This document shows, piece after piece, positions 26,953 through 37,349 of a stretch of DNA of 64,000 bases; the first letter of the stretch is position 1, and each line of letters starts with the position of its first letter. The position numbers and the translations under genes were made by a program. Origin of the DNA: Pseudomonadota bacterium (lineage in GTDB: Bacteria; Pseudomonadota; Gammaproteobacteria; Steroidobacterales; Steroidobacteraceae). The DNA lies in assembly GCA_019352035.1 (NCBI GenBank), contig JABBNZ010000010.1, forward strand, positions 24,517-88,516, given 5' to 3'. The notes below the pieces were generated by a model. It ran no database searches and was not told the DNA's origin. It saw nothing but the letters and a program-made list of their open reading frames with translations.

Positions 26953-27480
26953 ATGACGCGTCCCAATCGCTATTCCGTGTTCGGGCTCGTGATTTTGCTG
27001 TGTTCGTTCATCGGCTGCGCATCCACGCAGCACCGGTAGGGGACTGGAGAGTACGTCGATAACACCGTGATCACGATGATGGTCAAGGCAGCGCTGCTGC
27101 ATGAGCCGTCGCTGAACTCTGCGGAAATCAACGACGAAACCTTCAAGGGTATCGTCCAGCTGGGCGACTTCGTCAGTTCTCAAGCAAACATCGTCACAGC
27201 CGTCAAACTTGCGCGCGGCACCGAGGGCGTCATATCCGTGCAGAACGATACGAATCTCGAGTGTCGGATCGGTCGAGAATGCACCGGCGCCGCCGCCAGC
27301 GAATCGCTGGCGGCTGCTCTGCCGGGCCGGTGCGCGCCTGATATCAAATTCCGGCACCGGTCCGAAGCGTCAACGGTGCGCCGCTCGAACTCACCATTAT
27401 GCCGGCCGGACGGCCAGGCTTCGCCGAGCGCCCGGACGATGCACGCGCATGATCTACGGGCCTCCTTCCCGATACATTGA
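26953..27480 (+). pseudogene. BON-domain lipoprotein gene broken by an in-frame TAG
   Basis: From ATG 26953 the frame encodes a lipoprotein signal (LVILLCSFIGCAST, lipobox IGC) and reaches TAG at 27037-27039 after 28 codons. The same frame continues as GTGEYVDNTVITMMVKAALLHE, then ETFKGIVQLGDFVSSQANIVTAVKLARGTEGVISVQND, a BON domain (phospholipid-binding or osmotic-stress type). A GAG-to-TAG change would explain the stop. The far end (after QND, ~27250) no longer looks like the family, so the C-terminus is also altered. An internal GTG at 27067 could make a truncated product without a signal peptide, but this seems unlikely to work. Confidence 0.8.
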
Positions 27481-27483
27481 AAA

Positions 27484-27504
27484 GCAGCCGCGATTAGCGG
27501 CTGC
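27484..27504 (-). terminator. Rho-independent terminator of csbD-like gene
   Basis: GCAGCCGC and GCGGCTGC form a perfect 8-bp stem with a 5-base loop. On the minus strand it is followed by TTTTC, and it lies 37 bases past the stop of the CsbD gene. Confidence 0.75.
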
Positions 27505-27541
27505 TCATTCTCATCGAGAATCCCTGCGGGTGCGCGATACC

Positions 27542-27736
27542 TCAGGACTTTGTCGCGTCCTTGACGGCCGCCTTCAAATCGCCAACCTGATGCTGCACTT
27601 TTCCTTCCACCTGCTTCTCCAGCCCCTTGACCTGCTGCTCCTTGCTGCCGACCATTTTGCCGGCTTCCTCCTGAATCTTCCCGCCGATGTCCTTTGCTGA
27701 GCCCTTGACCTGATCTTTGTTCAAATCGCTGTTCAT
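27542..27736 (-). CDS. CsbD-family stress protein
   Basis: 64 residues: MNSDLNKDQVKGSAKDIGGK, then repeated helical Lys/Glu/Gln-rich segments (EEAGKMVGSKEQQVKGLEKQVEGKVQHQVGDLKAAVKD). This is the CsbD/YjbJ family, small abundant soluble proteins induced by general stress and stationary phase. GGAGGAG lies about 7 bases before the ATG at 27736. It is a single-gene transcript with its own terminator at 27484-27504. Confidence 0.92.
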   Translation of the reverse strand: MNSDLNKDQVKGSAKDIGGKIQEEAGKMVGSKEQQVKGLEKQVEGKVQHQVGDLKAAVKDATKS

Positions 27737-28437
27737 GTCGCTCTCCTCCGCTCTCTGGTTACGCCTCAAACCTTGACATCCAATCACACTCCGAACCACC
27801 TCACCCTAACCTGGTGTGATGCAAAGAGTAATAGGTGGCTTCACCGATTGACGAGATTGGAGCCTGTGACGAGCGCGCTGCAAGCCTGTACATCTGCCCG
27901 AAGCAACCGGAGATATGCCGCAACGCCCAAGCACGCGCTCCAAGCAATACCGCGATCTACGGCATGCCACTCCGGTCGGTCAGCGTGACCGGCGAGTCCG
28001 CTCATTTCCGGCGAACTGACCGATGCACCACGCGGTCGACGTCGGAGCATCCAGGCCGGCGACCGCGGTGGTCGTGGCTGCAGCATTTTAATAATCAGCT
28101 TCAGTTACGCTCTGATACAACGCGCCACAGCGCATCGACCTGCGTAATACACGTATAGCGCCAAATGGAAGCGGATGTAGGATGAAGGACAAATGACCGC
28201 GGAAGCGACATGACCTGGACAGTTGCAGGACTCTTGAATGCTCCTTTAGCTGGTCTGAGTGCTCACTTCCCACACGTCGGGCGGATCTATTGAATTTCCG
28301 GTGGTCATCATCGTCGTCATCGGCAAACTATCGTGGCGGCAAGGGCCTACAAGGCTGAATTGCTGCGGCGGCATCGTTGCACGCCGTGATGATCTTGATC
28401 CGATGCAATATCCCCAGGTCGGTGCAGGAGTGGCGAA
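27737..28437. other. Gene-free stretch
   Basis: About 700 bases between the divergent csbD-type gene and the small membrane protein gene. I see no supported gene, repeat or promoter pair here. Confidence 0.45.
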
Positions 28438-28656
28438 ATGAGTCCAATTAGAGTGATCGCGCTGGCGCTTATGGCGGCGGGCGTCTTGGGTCTGGCCTAC
28501 GGCGGCTTCACCTATACGAGGACAACTCACCAGGCCAAGATCGGGAGCGTCGAACTGTCGGTACGGGACAAACGAACCGTGAACGTGCCCCTGTGGGCGG
28601 GTGTTGGTGCCATCGTCCTGGGTGGAGCATTGCTGGCGGTTGGAAAGAAAGAGTAG
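28438..28656 (+). CDS. Small two-helix membrane protein, DUF3185-like
   Basis: 72 residues: an N-terminal membrane helix (VIALALMAAGVLGLAYGGF), a short charged loop TRTTHQAKIGSVELSVRDKR and a second helix (VPLWAGVGAIVLGGALLAV) ending GKKE. AGGAG is 8 bases before the ATG. It resembles small DUF3185-type proteins; the family assignment is tentative and no function is known. It sits among stress genes and 48 bases before the next lipoprotein gene on the same strand. Confidence 0.75.
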   Translation: MSPIRVIALALMAAGVLGLAYGGFTYTRTTHQAKIGSVELSVRDKRTVNVPLWAGVGAIVLGGALLAVGKKE

Positions 28657-28703
28657 TTTTTGTGGTTCGCCCGGCCGCGCGCCGGTCAATTTGGAGCATG
28701 ACG

Positions 28704-28922
28704 ATGAAACCATACAATCTCATTGCGATGGGTCTTCTGGTCGCGAGCACACTGACCCTCTCGGGCTGCTGGATGGTTCGCGGGGACCATGGTCGTGGTG
28801 GCCGTCACCAACGGGATTCCACCTATCACCACGACGATCGACACGATCAGCGCGACCAGCGCGACCAGCGCGACCAGCGCGACCGGAATAATATGGCGCC
28901 CGGTCAGCCCCCCCGGATGTAG
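28704..28922 (+). CDS. Small lipoprotein with Asp-Gln-Arg repeats
   Basis: 72 residues with a lipoprotein signal (MKPYNLIAMGLLVASTLTLSGC, lipobox LSGC, Cys22). The mature part is hydrophilic, His/Asp/Arg-rich, with four tandem DQR units encoded by 9-bp repeats at 28845-28880. The start at 28704 is preferred because GGAG is 7 bases upstream; an ATG 6 bases earlier would sit 1 base from it. Function unknown; the charged, repetitive tail suggests a metal- or cell-wall-interacting surface peptide. Confidence 0.68.
   Translation: MKPYNLIAMGLLVASTLTLSGCWMVRGDHGRGGRHQRDSTYHHDDRHDQRDQRDQRDQRDRNNMAPGQPPRM
28845..28880 (+). repeat. Four tandem 9-bp units in lipoprotein gene
   Basis: GATCAGCGC followed by three GACCAGCGC units, each encoding Asp-Gln-Arg. 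Being a multiple of three, unit gain or loss keeps the frame and only changes tail length. Confidence 0.85.
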
Positions 28923-29462
28923 CTCAAGTTGATGTCGGCGCCGGTTGGCACGGAATGATTCGAGGGCAATTAGGGCGCGGCGCCGCCCGCCATGCGGCGG
29001 AACGTAAGCGCAATTGACGTGGCGCAGTCGGCCGAATGCCTCGACGTGCTCATGGGATCCCGGAAGCTTCCGGAGGAGCCGGCGACGCCGGTCTCCGGAG
29101 GTCTGTTTCGCGTGCTCCTTGAGGATGGGGCCCGGTAGTGAAGGCGCAGGCGGTTGCCACGATCGCCCCGGTACCTCTCGGTGCGCATGAGCGGCTGATC
29201 CGGTCCGGACCCCGATGCCAGTCCTCTGGATTCTCGCCCTCCGAGATCGTGATGGCGATGCTCTCCTGCCAGGCGAAGCGGGTCTCACCCAGCATGCCGG
29301 CCGTCCGTCTCGGGTGAGGCGCCGCCAAATGAGCCCGGCGAGGGCTGGCAAGGTAAGTTGGGTCCCGTACGTCGCTGCCATTTTTACCTATTGTCGTCCA
29401 ACGCGCGCAGCGGATACTCGGGGTTCCTGGCGATTGCGCCGTAATGTGGATAGCTGAAGCCT
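28923..29462. other. Gene-free stretch upstream of sortase operon
   Basis: About 540 bases; open frames on the minus strand (for example 29050-29328) have no recognisable motif. It probably contains the sortase promoter, not identified. Confidence 0.45.
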
Positions 29463-30143
29463 GTGCGCTGGCTGGAGGTAACCCTTTGGACGGCCGGTCT
29501 CGTCCTGCTGAGTTATTACGCGGCGTTGCGCGTCTCGGCAGAGCAGGATCGCCGCGCTGGCGTCGAGATGTTCCAAGCCGCCCGGCATATCGCTCATGCG
29601 CAAGCGCCGGCGGACCGCCTTCTTGTCCAATCCGGCCACGTCGATAAGTCGCTCTGGTCGGAAGCTCGAGTGCGCGCCTTCCGCCGAACCACGCTTCATG
29701 AGGTCCCGGAGGGAGTTCTTCGCATCCCTGCGCTGGGGTTGGTCGTACCGATTTACTCCGGCACGACCTCCGCGGAACTCGACCGGGGCGCCGGCCACGT
29801 CGAGGGCACCGCGCCTATCGATTCCGCAGGCAATGCAGCCATTGCCGGGCATCGCGATGGGTTCTTCCGCAGCTTGCGGCGCATCAAGATCGGACAGATG
29901 ATTTACGTCGAGACCCTCAGCGATACGCGGCGCTACCGCGTGATTGAGACACAGATTGTGGCTCCATCGGATGTGTCGGTTCTCGCGCCGACAGTGCTTC
30001 CAAGCATCACGCTCATCACCTGTTATCCATTTTACTTCGTGGGTCCCGCCCCCGGGCGCTTCATCGTCCGGGCAGAGTTCTTCCCCAGTCGGCAGCATGC
30101 GGCAGATGGCCGTATCGCCGAATATTCTCAACGCCAGGAGTAA
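29463..30143 (+). CDS. Class D-like sortase
   Basis: Cysteine transpeptidase that cuts a C-terminal LPxTG-type signal and links the substrate to another molecule. 226 residues with an N-terminal membrane anchor (about 5-24) and a periplasmic sortase barrel. The catalytic set is visible: His130 in AIAGHRDGFF, Cys187 in LITCYPFYFVG and Arg199 in PGRFIV; GVLRIPALGLVVPIYSG is the typical first strand. The GTG start at 29463 is the first initiator giving the anchor. The next gene, 5 bases downstream, encodes an LPKTG protein, its probable substrate. Sortases are rare in Gram-negatives, where no Gram-positive-type cell-wall anchoring is expected. Confidence 0.92.
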   Translation: MRWLEVTLWTAGLVLLSYYAALRVSAEQDRRAGVEMFQAARHIAHAQAPADRLLVQSGHVDKSLWSEARVRAFRRTTLHEVPEGVLRIPALGLVVPIYSGTTSAELDRGAGHVEGTAPIDSAGNAAIAGHRDGFFRSLRRIKIGQMIYVETLSDTRRYRVIETQIVAPSDVSVLAPTVLPSITLITCYPFYFVGPAPGRFIVRAEFFPSRQHAADGRIAEYSQRQE

Positions 30144-30148
30144 TTTCC

Positions 30149-30766
30149 ATGTCACTTCGTATCGTATCCACCGTTGCAGCAGTAGCGCTCGGCGTCAGCG
30201 CGAGCGCTTTCGCGCAGAGCCCTACGGATCGTACCTTTACCGCGACCGGCACTCGCTGCGAGGACGTCAACTGGTCGAATCAAACGCTTGCGCGCTATCC
30301 GCGTGTCGCCAAAGCATGCCAATCGGTGGTACAGCGCGACGGCAAGTACTTCGTCGTGTTCTCTGGTACCGTGACCGGAGTGGCTCGCCACGGACGCGAG
30401 CTGACGGTCGAATTCAAGGATGGCGATCGGGTCACGCTGAATCCTCCATCCGACATGATGGTCGACATCGAAGGCACCATGACCCGAGCGCATGATTTGC
30501 AGCGCCGGCAAGAGCTCACGTTTTACGTGCCGCAGGATCAATTCGTCGCCGAAGTACCCGAAGGAAAAGGCGTCTCCGTGCCGATTCCCATCACTCAGTG
30601 GGAGCCGCCGAGTGTCGCCGACGCCGCGCCCGAGAGCACGGAGTCCCGTCCGGCGGAACTTCCGAAAACGGGAACCGACCTCGGACTGTTGGCCTTGGGT
30701 GGTCTTGCGCTCGTCCTCACTGGAGCCGCAGTCACGACGGCGCGCTACCGGCGCGGTATCCGCTAG
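30149..30766 (+). CDS. Sortase substrate with C-terminal LPKTG sorting signal
   Basis: 205 residues: signal peptide (about 1-22, AFA-QS), a ~120-residue mature domain with two cysteines (37, 57) and beta-rich sequence (KYFVVFSGTVTGVARHGRELTVEFKDGDRVTL), a Pro/Glu-rich linker, then LPKTG (171-175), a membrane helix (about 178-197) and the basic tail RYRRGIR. That is a complete three-part sorting signal. AGGAG overlaps the sortase stop and drives translation. The mature domain is not one I recognise. The pair probably acts as one unit; the acceptor (peptidoglycan, amine or water) is unknown. Confidence 0.88.
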   Translation: MSLRIVSTVAAVALGVSASAFAQSPTDRTFTATGTRCEDVNWSNQTLARYPRVAKACQSVVQRDGKYFVVFSGTVTGVARHGRELTVEFKDGDRVTLNPPSDMMVDIEGTMTRAHDLQRRQELTFYVPQDQFVAEVPEGKGVSVPIPITQWEPPSVADAAPESTESRPAELPKTGTDLGLLALGGLALVLTGAAVTTARYRRGIR

Positions 30767-30779
30767 CGACCGCTGCACT

Positions 30780-30799
30780 GGACGACAGGGACGTCGTCC
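30780..30799 (+). terminator. Hairpin after sortase-substrate operon
   Basis: GGACGAC and GTCGTCC form a 7-bp perfect stem with a 6-base loop, 13 bases past the stop at 30766, followed by TTC rather than a long T-tract. Confidence 0.5.
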
Positions 30800-30995
30800 T
30801 TCGCGCCAGATGGGCAGGCGCGCCTCCGGCACCAGTCGCGCATCAAATGTGTTGCATCGGCTACCCGAAGATCTGGGCGCGTGGGCAAGAGCCGGCCTGG
30901 CCGGCGGCCACACACACCGAGGCGATCCTGTACAGCTTCACCGGGACGGCGATGAGGCGGGACCCACTGCGGACTCGCTCTGCTCCGCGACTCAA

Positions 30996-31952
30996 TCAGT
31001 CCGTCGCACTTACGACACCGGTGAGGGCCGCCTGCTGATAGTTCCGATGCGCCTGCGGCTTCACGAACAGAGCGACCACATGGGGATGCGCCGCGCACAC
31101 CTTGCGCTCGATCTCGGCCACGGCGTCTTCGACCTCGCGTGCGCTCACCGCATCTTCGAAATCGAGGCTGAGCGCCGCAACGATCTGATCCGGGGCAAGC
31201 TGCATCGTCAGGACGCCATTGGCGCGCGTGACCGCTCTCTCTGACCCCGCAATTCGCAGTATGGAGTCGCTGAGACTCTGATCGGCGCGTTCCCCGATCA
31301 GGAGACTCTTGCTCTCCTCCGTCAGCAGGAAGGAAACGAGGGCGAGCACCAACCCGATCAGGATCGAGGCGATACCGTCGAAGCGCGGTTGATGCAGCTG
31401 GACAGTGAGGAATGTGCCGATTGCCGCGATGAGAATACCGACGATCGCGGCGCTGTCCTCGAAGAGCACCATGAACGACACCGGATCCTTGCTTTTGCGA
31501 AAGGCCTCGAAATAGCGGAGCGACCCCTTTGCGGCCCGGAACTGGCGCAGAGAAATCACCCACGAGACGCTCTCGAAAGCCAATGCCAGGGCCAGCACCA
31601 GATAGCTGACGCCGGGTGCGCTGATGGGCTCGGGGTGGCGGATATGGTCGATTCCCTCATAGATCGAAATCACCGCACCGAGGGCGAAGATCAGCAATGC
31701 GACGATAAAGCTCCAGAAATAGAGCTCGCGGCCGTGGCCGAGCGGATGATGCGCATCGGGAGCCTGCGCCGCACGGCGCAGGCCGTAGAGCAGCAGCAGC
31801 TGATTTCCGCAGTCGACGAACGAGTGCACGGCCTCGCTCATCATGGCGGAGCTGCGGGTCCAGAGCGCCGCGAACAGCTTGGTTCCCGCGACCAGCATGT
31901 TGCCGATCAGGGCAGCATGAACGACCTTATTGGATGAAGTGTGCGATGCCAT
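30996..31952 (-). CDS. Cation diffusion facilitator family transporter
   Basis: Proton-coupled efflux of divalent metals such as Zn2+, Fe2+ or Co2+ across the inner membrane. 318 residues with six membrane segments; HSFVDCGNQ in helix 2 and FEDSAAIVG in helix 5 give the metal-site acidic/His residues, and HHPLGHGRELYFWSF is a conserved CDF sequence. The C-terminal cytoplasmic ferredoxin-like domain contains LSLDFEDAVSAREVEDAV. The long HP-x-GHGRE and YFWSF patterns resemble the FieF/ZnT9-like branch. It stands alone; the substrate cannot be set from sequence. Confidence 0.9.
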   Translation of the reverse strand: MASHTSSNKVVHAALIGNMLVAGTKLFAALWTRSSAMMSEAVHSFVDCGNQLLLLYGLRRAAQAPDAHHPLGHGRELYFWSFIVALLIFALGAVISIYEGIDHIRHPEPISAPGVSYLVLALALAFESVSWVISLRQFRAAKGSLRYFEAFRKSKDPVSFMVLFEDSAAIVGILIAAIGTFLTVQLHQPRFDGIASILIGLVLALVSFLLTEESKSLLIGERADQSLSDSILRIAGSERAVTRANGVLTMQLAPDQIVAALSLDFEDAVSAREVEDAVAEIERKVCAAHPHVVALFVKPQAHRNYQQAALTGVVSATD

Positions 31953-32195
31953 GTCCCGCCGACATCCTACCCAAACGCGCCGACCGGTGCAGCGCCCGTC
32001 TCAATGAGCTCCTAAGCGACTTGCGCAGCTCGGTTGAAAGGCGCACCTGCGCACTGCGCGACCCAGAGCCAGCGTGTGCCGGCCGCCGCGCGCGCCAATC
32101 GATGAGATATCGGCGATCGGGGGCTTTCGGCCGGTACTGGCACTGTTCAACCGGCCGCGGTAGGCTCTCCCCGGGACCGATGCGGGAGAGGCGCC

Positions 32196-32510
32196 ATGTC
32201 GATCAAACGTTCGTCCAAAAGCAGCGGCACCAGCGCCCGCAAGCCGGCGGCACCACCCGGGGTGCGCCACGTCGACGTCATCGCACCTCGCCAAATGGCT
32301 CCAGGCGATCTCTACCGCGGCTGGCTGTGCAAGAACAAGTCATGCGGGCTCCTCATCGCCATTGTGCCCCCGTCAGGAAGCAAGCCGGTGTCGTCCGGTT
32401 CCGACGACCAGCTCGTGGTGATCAAGTGCCCTCATTGCGGGGACGAGAATCTGTATCGCTGGAGCGCTCACAGCGAGCACCCATACGCGCAGAAGAGCCC
32501 CGGCTCCTGA
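32196..32510 (+). CDS. Small zinc-ribbon-like protein, unknown function
   Basis: 104 residues. After a basic, disordered N-terminus (about 1-25) it has GWLCKNKSCGLLIAI and VVIKCPHCGDENLYRW, two cysteine pairs suited to one zinc ribbon. I do not recognise a named family. The composition and length suggest a nucleic-acid or protein-binding accessory factor. It is flanked by a good terminator hairpin at 32511-32536. Confidence 0.75.
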   Translation: MSIKRSSKSSGTSARKPAAPPGVRHVDVIAPRQMAPGDLYRGWLCKNKSCGLLIAIVPPSGSKPVSSGSDDQLVVIKCPHCGDENLYRWSAHSEHPYAQKSPGS

Positions 32511-32536
32511 GCTCGAGGACCATCGACTCCTCGAGC
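32511..32536. terminator. Bidirectional terminator hairpin
   Basis: GCTCGAGGA and TCCTCGAGC form a perfect 9-bp stem with an 8-base loop exactly between the convergent zinc-ribbon and TauE-type genes. No T-tract on either side. Confidence 0.55.
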
Positions 32537-32549
32537 CATTTGGGCGGAC

Positions 32550-33293
32550 CTACGGCGCGCCATGCAGGCTCTGCGCCAACAACATGACCGCGATGACGAG
32601 CAGGCCGAGGTTCACCCATCGCAGGAACGAACGGGCCTCTATGCGGCCATTGAGCCTCCTGCCGAGAAACGTCGCCACGAGCACTCCCGGCAGCGACATC
32701 AGATAGTAGCGCGTCACTTGCGGCCGCCATAAGCCCGCCAGCCAATATCCGAGCATGGATGTCGCGCTGGCGGGAAGGAAGTAGCCTTGCAAGGTCGCGC
32801 GAAAGCGCTGCGGCGACCAGCCTCGGAGAGTGCCATATATCACGAGCGGCGGCCCGTTCATGCCGTAGGCGCCGCCGAGCACTCCGGCGCTGAGGCCGAA
32901 CGGCCAGGCGAACCTGTCGTCCTCGAGCACCGCCCTGGTGCCACGGAGGAGGGAGTATGCGGCGAAGCCGGCCAGAAAAAGACCGAGGCAGGCCTTGACC
33001 ACCGCCCCCTCTGCCCGGGTCAGCAAAAGCAGGCCCAGGGGCGTTCCGATCAGCGTCGAGACCACCAGCCAGCTCGCGCTGCGCAGGTGTACGTGCCGCC
33101 AGTCCTGGATCAGGGCGATCGCGGCCACGGTGATGGAGATCAATACCACGACCGGTGCGGCGACCTGGATCGGGATGAAAAGCGCGAGGAGCGGGACCGC
33201 GATCAACGCTTCCCCAAAACCGAGCGTCGAGCGCACGAGCGTCGCCAGGAACAGCACCGCCAGGATCCGGATGCTCATGAGGTCCGCAGTCAT
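32550..33293 (-). CDS. TauE/SafE-family permease
   Basis: Inner-membrane protein of the sulfite exporter TauE/SafE family, which moves sulfite, sulfoacetate or related organosulfur anions. 247 residues with about eight membrane segments; the conserved repeats VRSTLGFGEALIAVPLLALF and LSAGVLGGAYGMNGPPLVIYG are visible. It sits between the zinc-ribbon gene and dusA copy 2 without sulfur genes nearby, so the substrate is unknown. Confidence 0.9.
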   Translation of the reverse strand: MTADLMSIRILAVLFLATLVRSTLGFGEALIAVPLLALFIPIQVAAPVVVLISITVAAIALIQDWRHVHLRSASWLVVSTLIGTPLGLLLLTRAEGAVVKACLGLFLAGFAAYSLLRGTRAVLEDDRFAWPFGLSAGVLGGAYGMNGPPLVIYGTLRGWSPQRFRATLQGYFLPASATSMLGYWLAGLWRPQVTRYYLMSLPGVLVATFLGRRLNGRIEARSFLRWVNLGLLVIAVMLLAQSLHGAP

Positions 33294-33364
33294 CGTATCG
33301 GGAGGCTCGCGAGTCTGGACTCGAGGAGCGCTCCTCTACCGGAAGCGAAGGGCACTCTGTGCTC

Positions 33365-34474
33365 TCAAAGCTCTTCGAGCGGCATCCGCGGCGCCACTTT
33401 CCGTGGGGGCGCCACTCCACGGGATTCGCCAGGGGCCTCAGCGTTCGCGAAGGCCTCCGCCAACACCTCCGCGCCCGCACCGGGACGTCGCGAGCCCTCG
33501 CTCAACGTGCGCCGAAACTCGAGTGCGCCGGGCTCTCCCGCATACAAGCCCTGCATGTGGCGAACTATCGCCGAGAGCCTTTCACCGCGTCCCACCTGGC
33601 GCTCTGCGTACCGCTGCATCCGCTCCATGGCGCGTCTGCGCGCAGCGGCGGCGGGCGGCTCTCGATTCGAATGCGGGTCGGCTGAGGCCGGCGCTGCGCC
33701 GAATACGAGCGGGTCCAACTCGCCGAGGACCAAGGGCCGGTGATACGCCTCGCGCCCGAGCATGACACCATCCAAACCCTCGAGCGCCCCGAGAATCGTG
33801 GCCGGCTCGCGCAGGCCGCCATTGACGATCACCTGCAAATCGGGAAACGCTCGCTTCACCTGGCTCACGACCTCATATCGCAGCGGCGGGATCTCCCGGT
33901 TGTCCTGCGCCGACAATCCGCCGAGCACCGCTTTGCGCGCATGGACGATCACCGCCTCACAGCCGGCATCACGCACACGGCCCACGAGACTGTGCAGAGC
34001 TGCCCGCTCCGAGTCCTCGAAGCGGCGGCTGGCTTCGATGGCCGCCTTGCCCCGCCCGCCGATGACCCCGATCCGCATCTTGACCGTCACGGGCACGCGC
34101 ACGGCCGCACGCATGGCGGCCACACACGCCACCACGGTATCCGGCCGCTGCATCAGGTAGGCGCCGAACACCTTGCCCGTCGCCCGATCACTCGGGCAAC
34201 CGCAGTTGAGGTTGATCTCGTCATACCCCGCCTGCTCTCCCAGTCGAGCCGCCACCGCGAGCTCTTGCGGCTCGCAGCCGCCGAGCTGCAGCGCGACGGG
34301 GTGCTCCTCGGGGTCGAAGGCGAGCAATCGGGCGCTGTCGCCGCGGATCAAATCGGACGCGGCGATCATCTCCGTGTAGAGGAGCATCCCGGCCGAGAAG
34401 CCGCGGAGGAAGTAGCGGCAGTGGCGGTCGGTCCGCCCCATCATGGGGGCGACGCTGATTCTCCGGTCCAACAT
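33365..34474 (-). CDS. dusA: tRNA-dihydrouridine synthase A, divergent second copy
   Basis: Paralogue of the enzyme at 8513-9580, with NLNCGCPSDR, VKMRIGVIGG and VIVHARKAVLGGLSAQDNREIPPL conserved. It is 369 residues from the ATG at 34474. It differs at the usually fixed N-terminal motif: APMMGRTDRH instead of APMMDWTDRH, and has an insertion of about a dozen residues (FGAAPASADPHSNREPP) before the C-terminal helices. Both look functional; two DusA genes in one 26-kb region is unusual and may reflect duplication or transfer with changed tRNA-site preference. Confidence 0.9.
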   Translation of the reverse strand: MLDRRISVAPMMGRTDRHCRYFLRGFSAGMLLYTEMIAASDLIRGDSARLLAFDPEEHPVALQLGGCEPQELAVAARLGEQAGYDEINLNCGCPSDRATGKVFGAYLMQRPDTVVACVAAMRAAVRVPVTVKMRIGVIGGRGKAAIEASRRFEDSERAALHSLVGRVRDAGCEAVIVHARKAVLGGLSAQDNREIPPLRYEVVSQVKRAFPDLQVIVNGGLREPATILGALEGLDGVMLGREAYHRPLVLGELDPLVFGAAPASADPHSNREPPAAAARRRAMERMQRYAERQVGRGERLSAIVRHMQGLYAGEPGALEFRRTLSEGSRRPGAGAEVLAEAFANAEAPGESRGVAPPRKVAPRMPLEEL

Positions 34475-34513
34475 ATGACCGGCTATCCTACACGAGCGCG
34501 CCGCTTTCGTCCG

Positions 34514-34549
34514 CCATGGGCCGCCCGGCATCCGCCGGACGGCCCATGG
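34514..34549. terminator. Long hairpin downstream of katG
   Basis: CCATGGGCCG (34514-34523) pairs with CGGCCCATGG (34540-34549) and CCGGC with GCCGG inside, around an ATCC tetraloop; the one odd pair is C-A on plus and G-U on minus RNA. It begins 16 bases past the katG stop. A T-tract is lacking. Confidence 0.6.
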
Positions 34550-34565
34550 GCGCGGCGCGCATTCC

Positions 34566-36800
<2,235 letters not shown>

Positions 36801-36911
36801 CTAGACCGGCGCCGACAGAGGTGGAAGTGCGAAGAATCTATCGCGCCAATAGCCTCTCTCTCGAGACGCCAGTGTCCCTCGAAAGCCGCCTTTCCGGGCG
36901 CGGCTGCGCGC

Positions 36912-37349
36912 TCAATGGCACACGGAGCCGTGCGGTTGGCCGGCATTCTCCACGCTCGGCCACCGCTGCGGGACCTTTCGCAGCTTGCGCAGGTCGTACC
37001 CCATCTCGCGCACGCGCACGCGCACGCGCACGCGCACGCGCACGCGCATGCTGCGGTAATCGCTCGCGGAGATCTGCGGTGTGCGGGCCATCAGCCAGAC
37101 ATAGTCTCGCGCGTCGCGCGCCACTATGACCCGGCTGTAATCCGGCGCCAGCCAGGCGACGATGTACTGCTCGCGCAGCAGCCAGAGCAGGTGCACCTTC
37201 CACTGCGCATTGCCGCTGCCGGCGACCACCGTCGCTGTCGAATGAATCGTCTTCAGCGGACCTTGGAAGCCGCCGCGATGAAAGCGGAAGCTCGTGCAGA
37301 TCGCTCCGTTGTGCTCGAGACGATAGATCTCCACCTGGTTGTAGCCGTC
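36912..37349 (-). pseudogene. Lipocalin gene lacking its N-terminal third
   Basis: The minus-strand frame encodes DGYNQVEIYRLEHNGAIC and continues with QWKVHLLWLLREQYIVAWLAPDYSRVIVARDARDYVWLMARTPQIS, then EMGYDLRKLRKVPQRW: the middle and C-terminal part of a Blc-like lipocalin. The opening strand with the conserved GxWY motif and signal peptide is absent; the sequence runs straight into a DUF1365 fragment, so a deletion fused the two. Near the end, (Val-Arg)n from six GCGCAC units interrupts the last helix. A GTG at 37334 could start a truncated protein, but loss of the first strand should prevent folding. Confidence 0.75.
37009..37044. repeat. Six tandem GCGCAC hexamers in lipocalin remnant
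   Basis: Six perfect GCGCAC units followed by a degenerate GCGCAT. On the minus strand they encode alternating Val-Arg. The hexamer keeps the reading frame when it expands; alternating purine-pyrimidine GC-rich DNA of this type can adopt Z-form. Confidence 0.92.

Noticed and set aside
28686..29381. 231-codon minus-strand frame opposite the DQR lipoprotein
   Set aside because: Its C-terminal end is the antisense of a real lipoprotein with a signal peptide, and the remainder has no motif.
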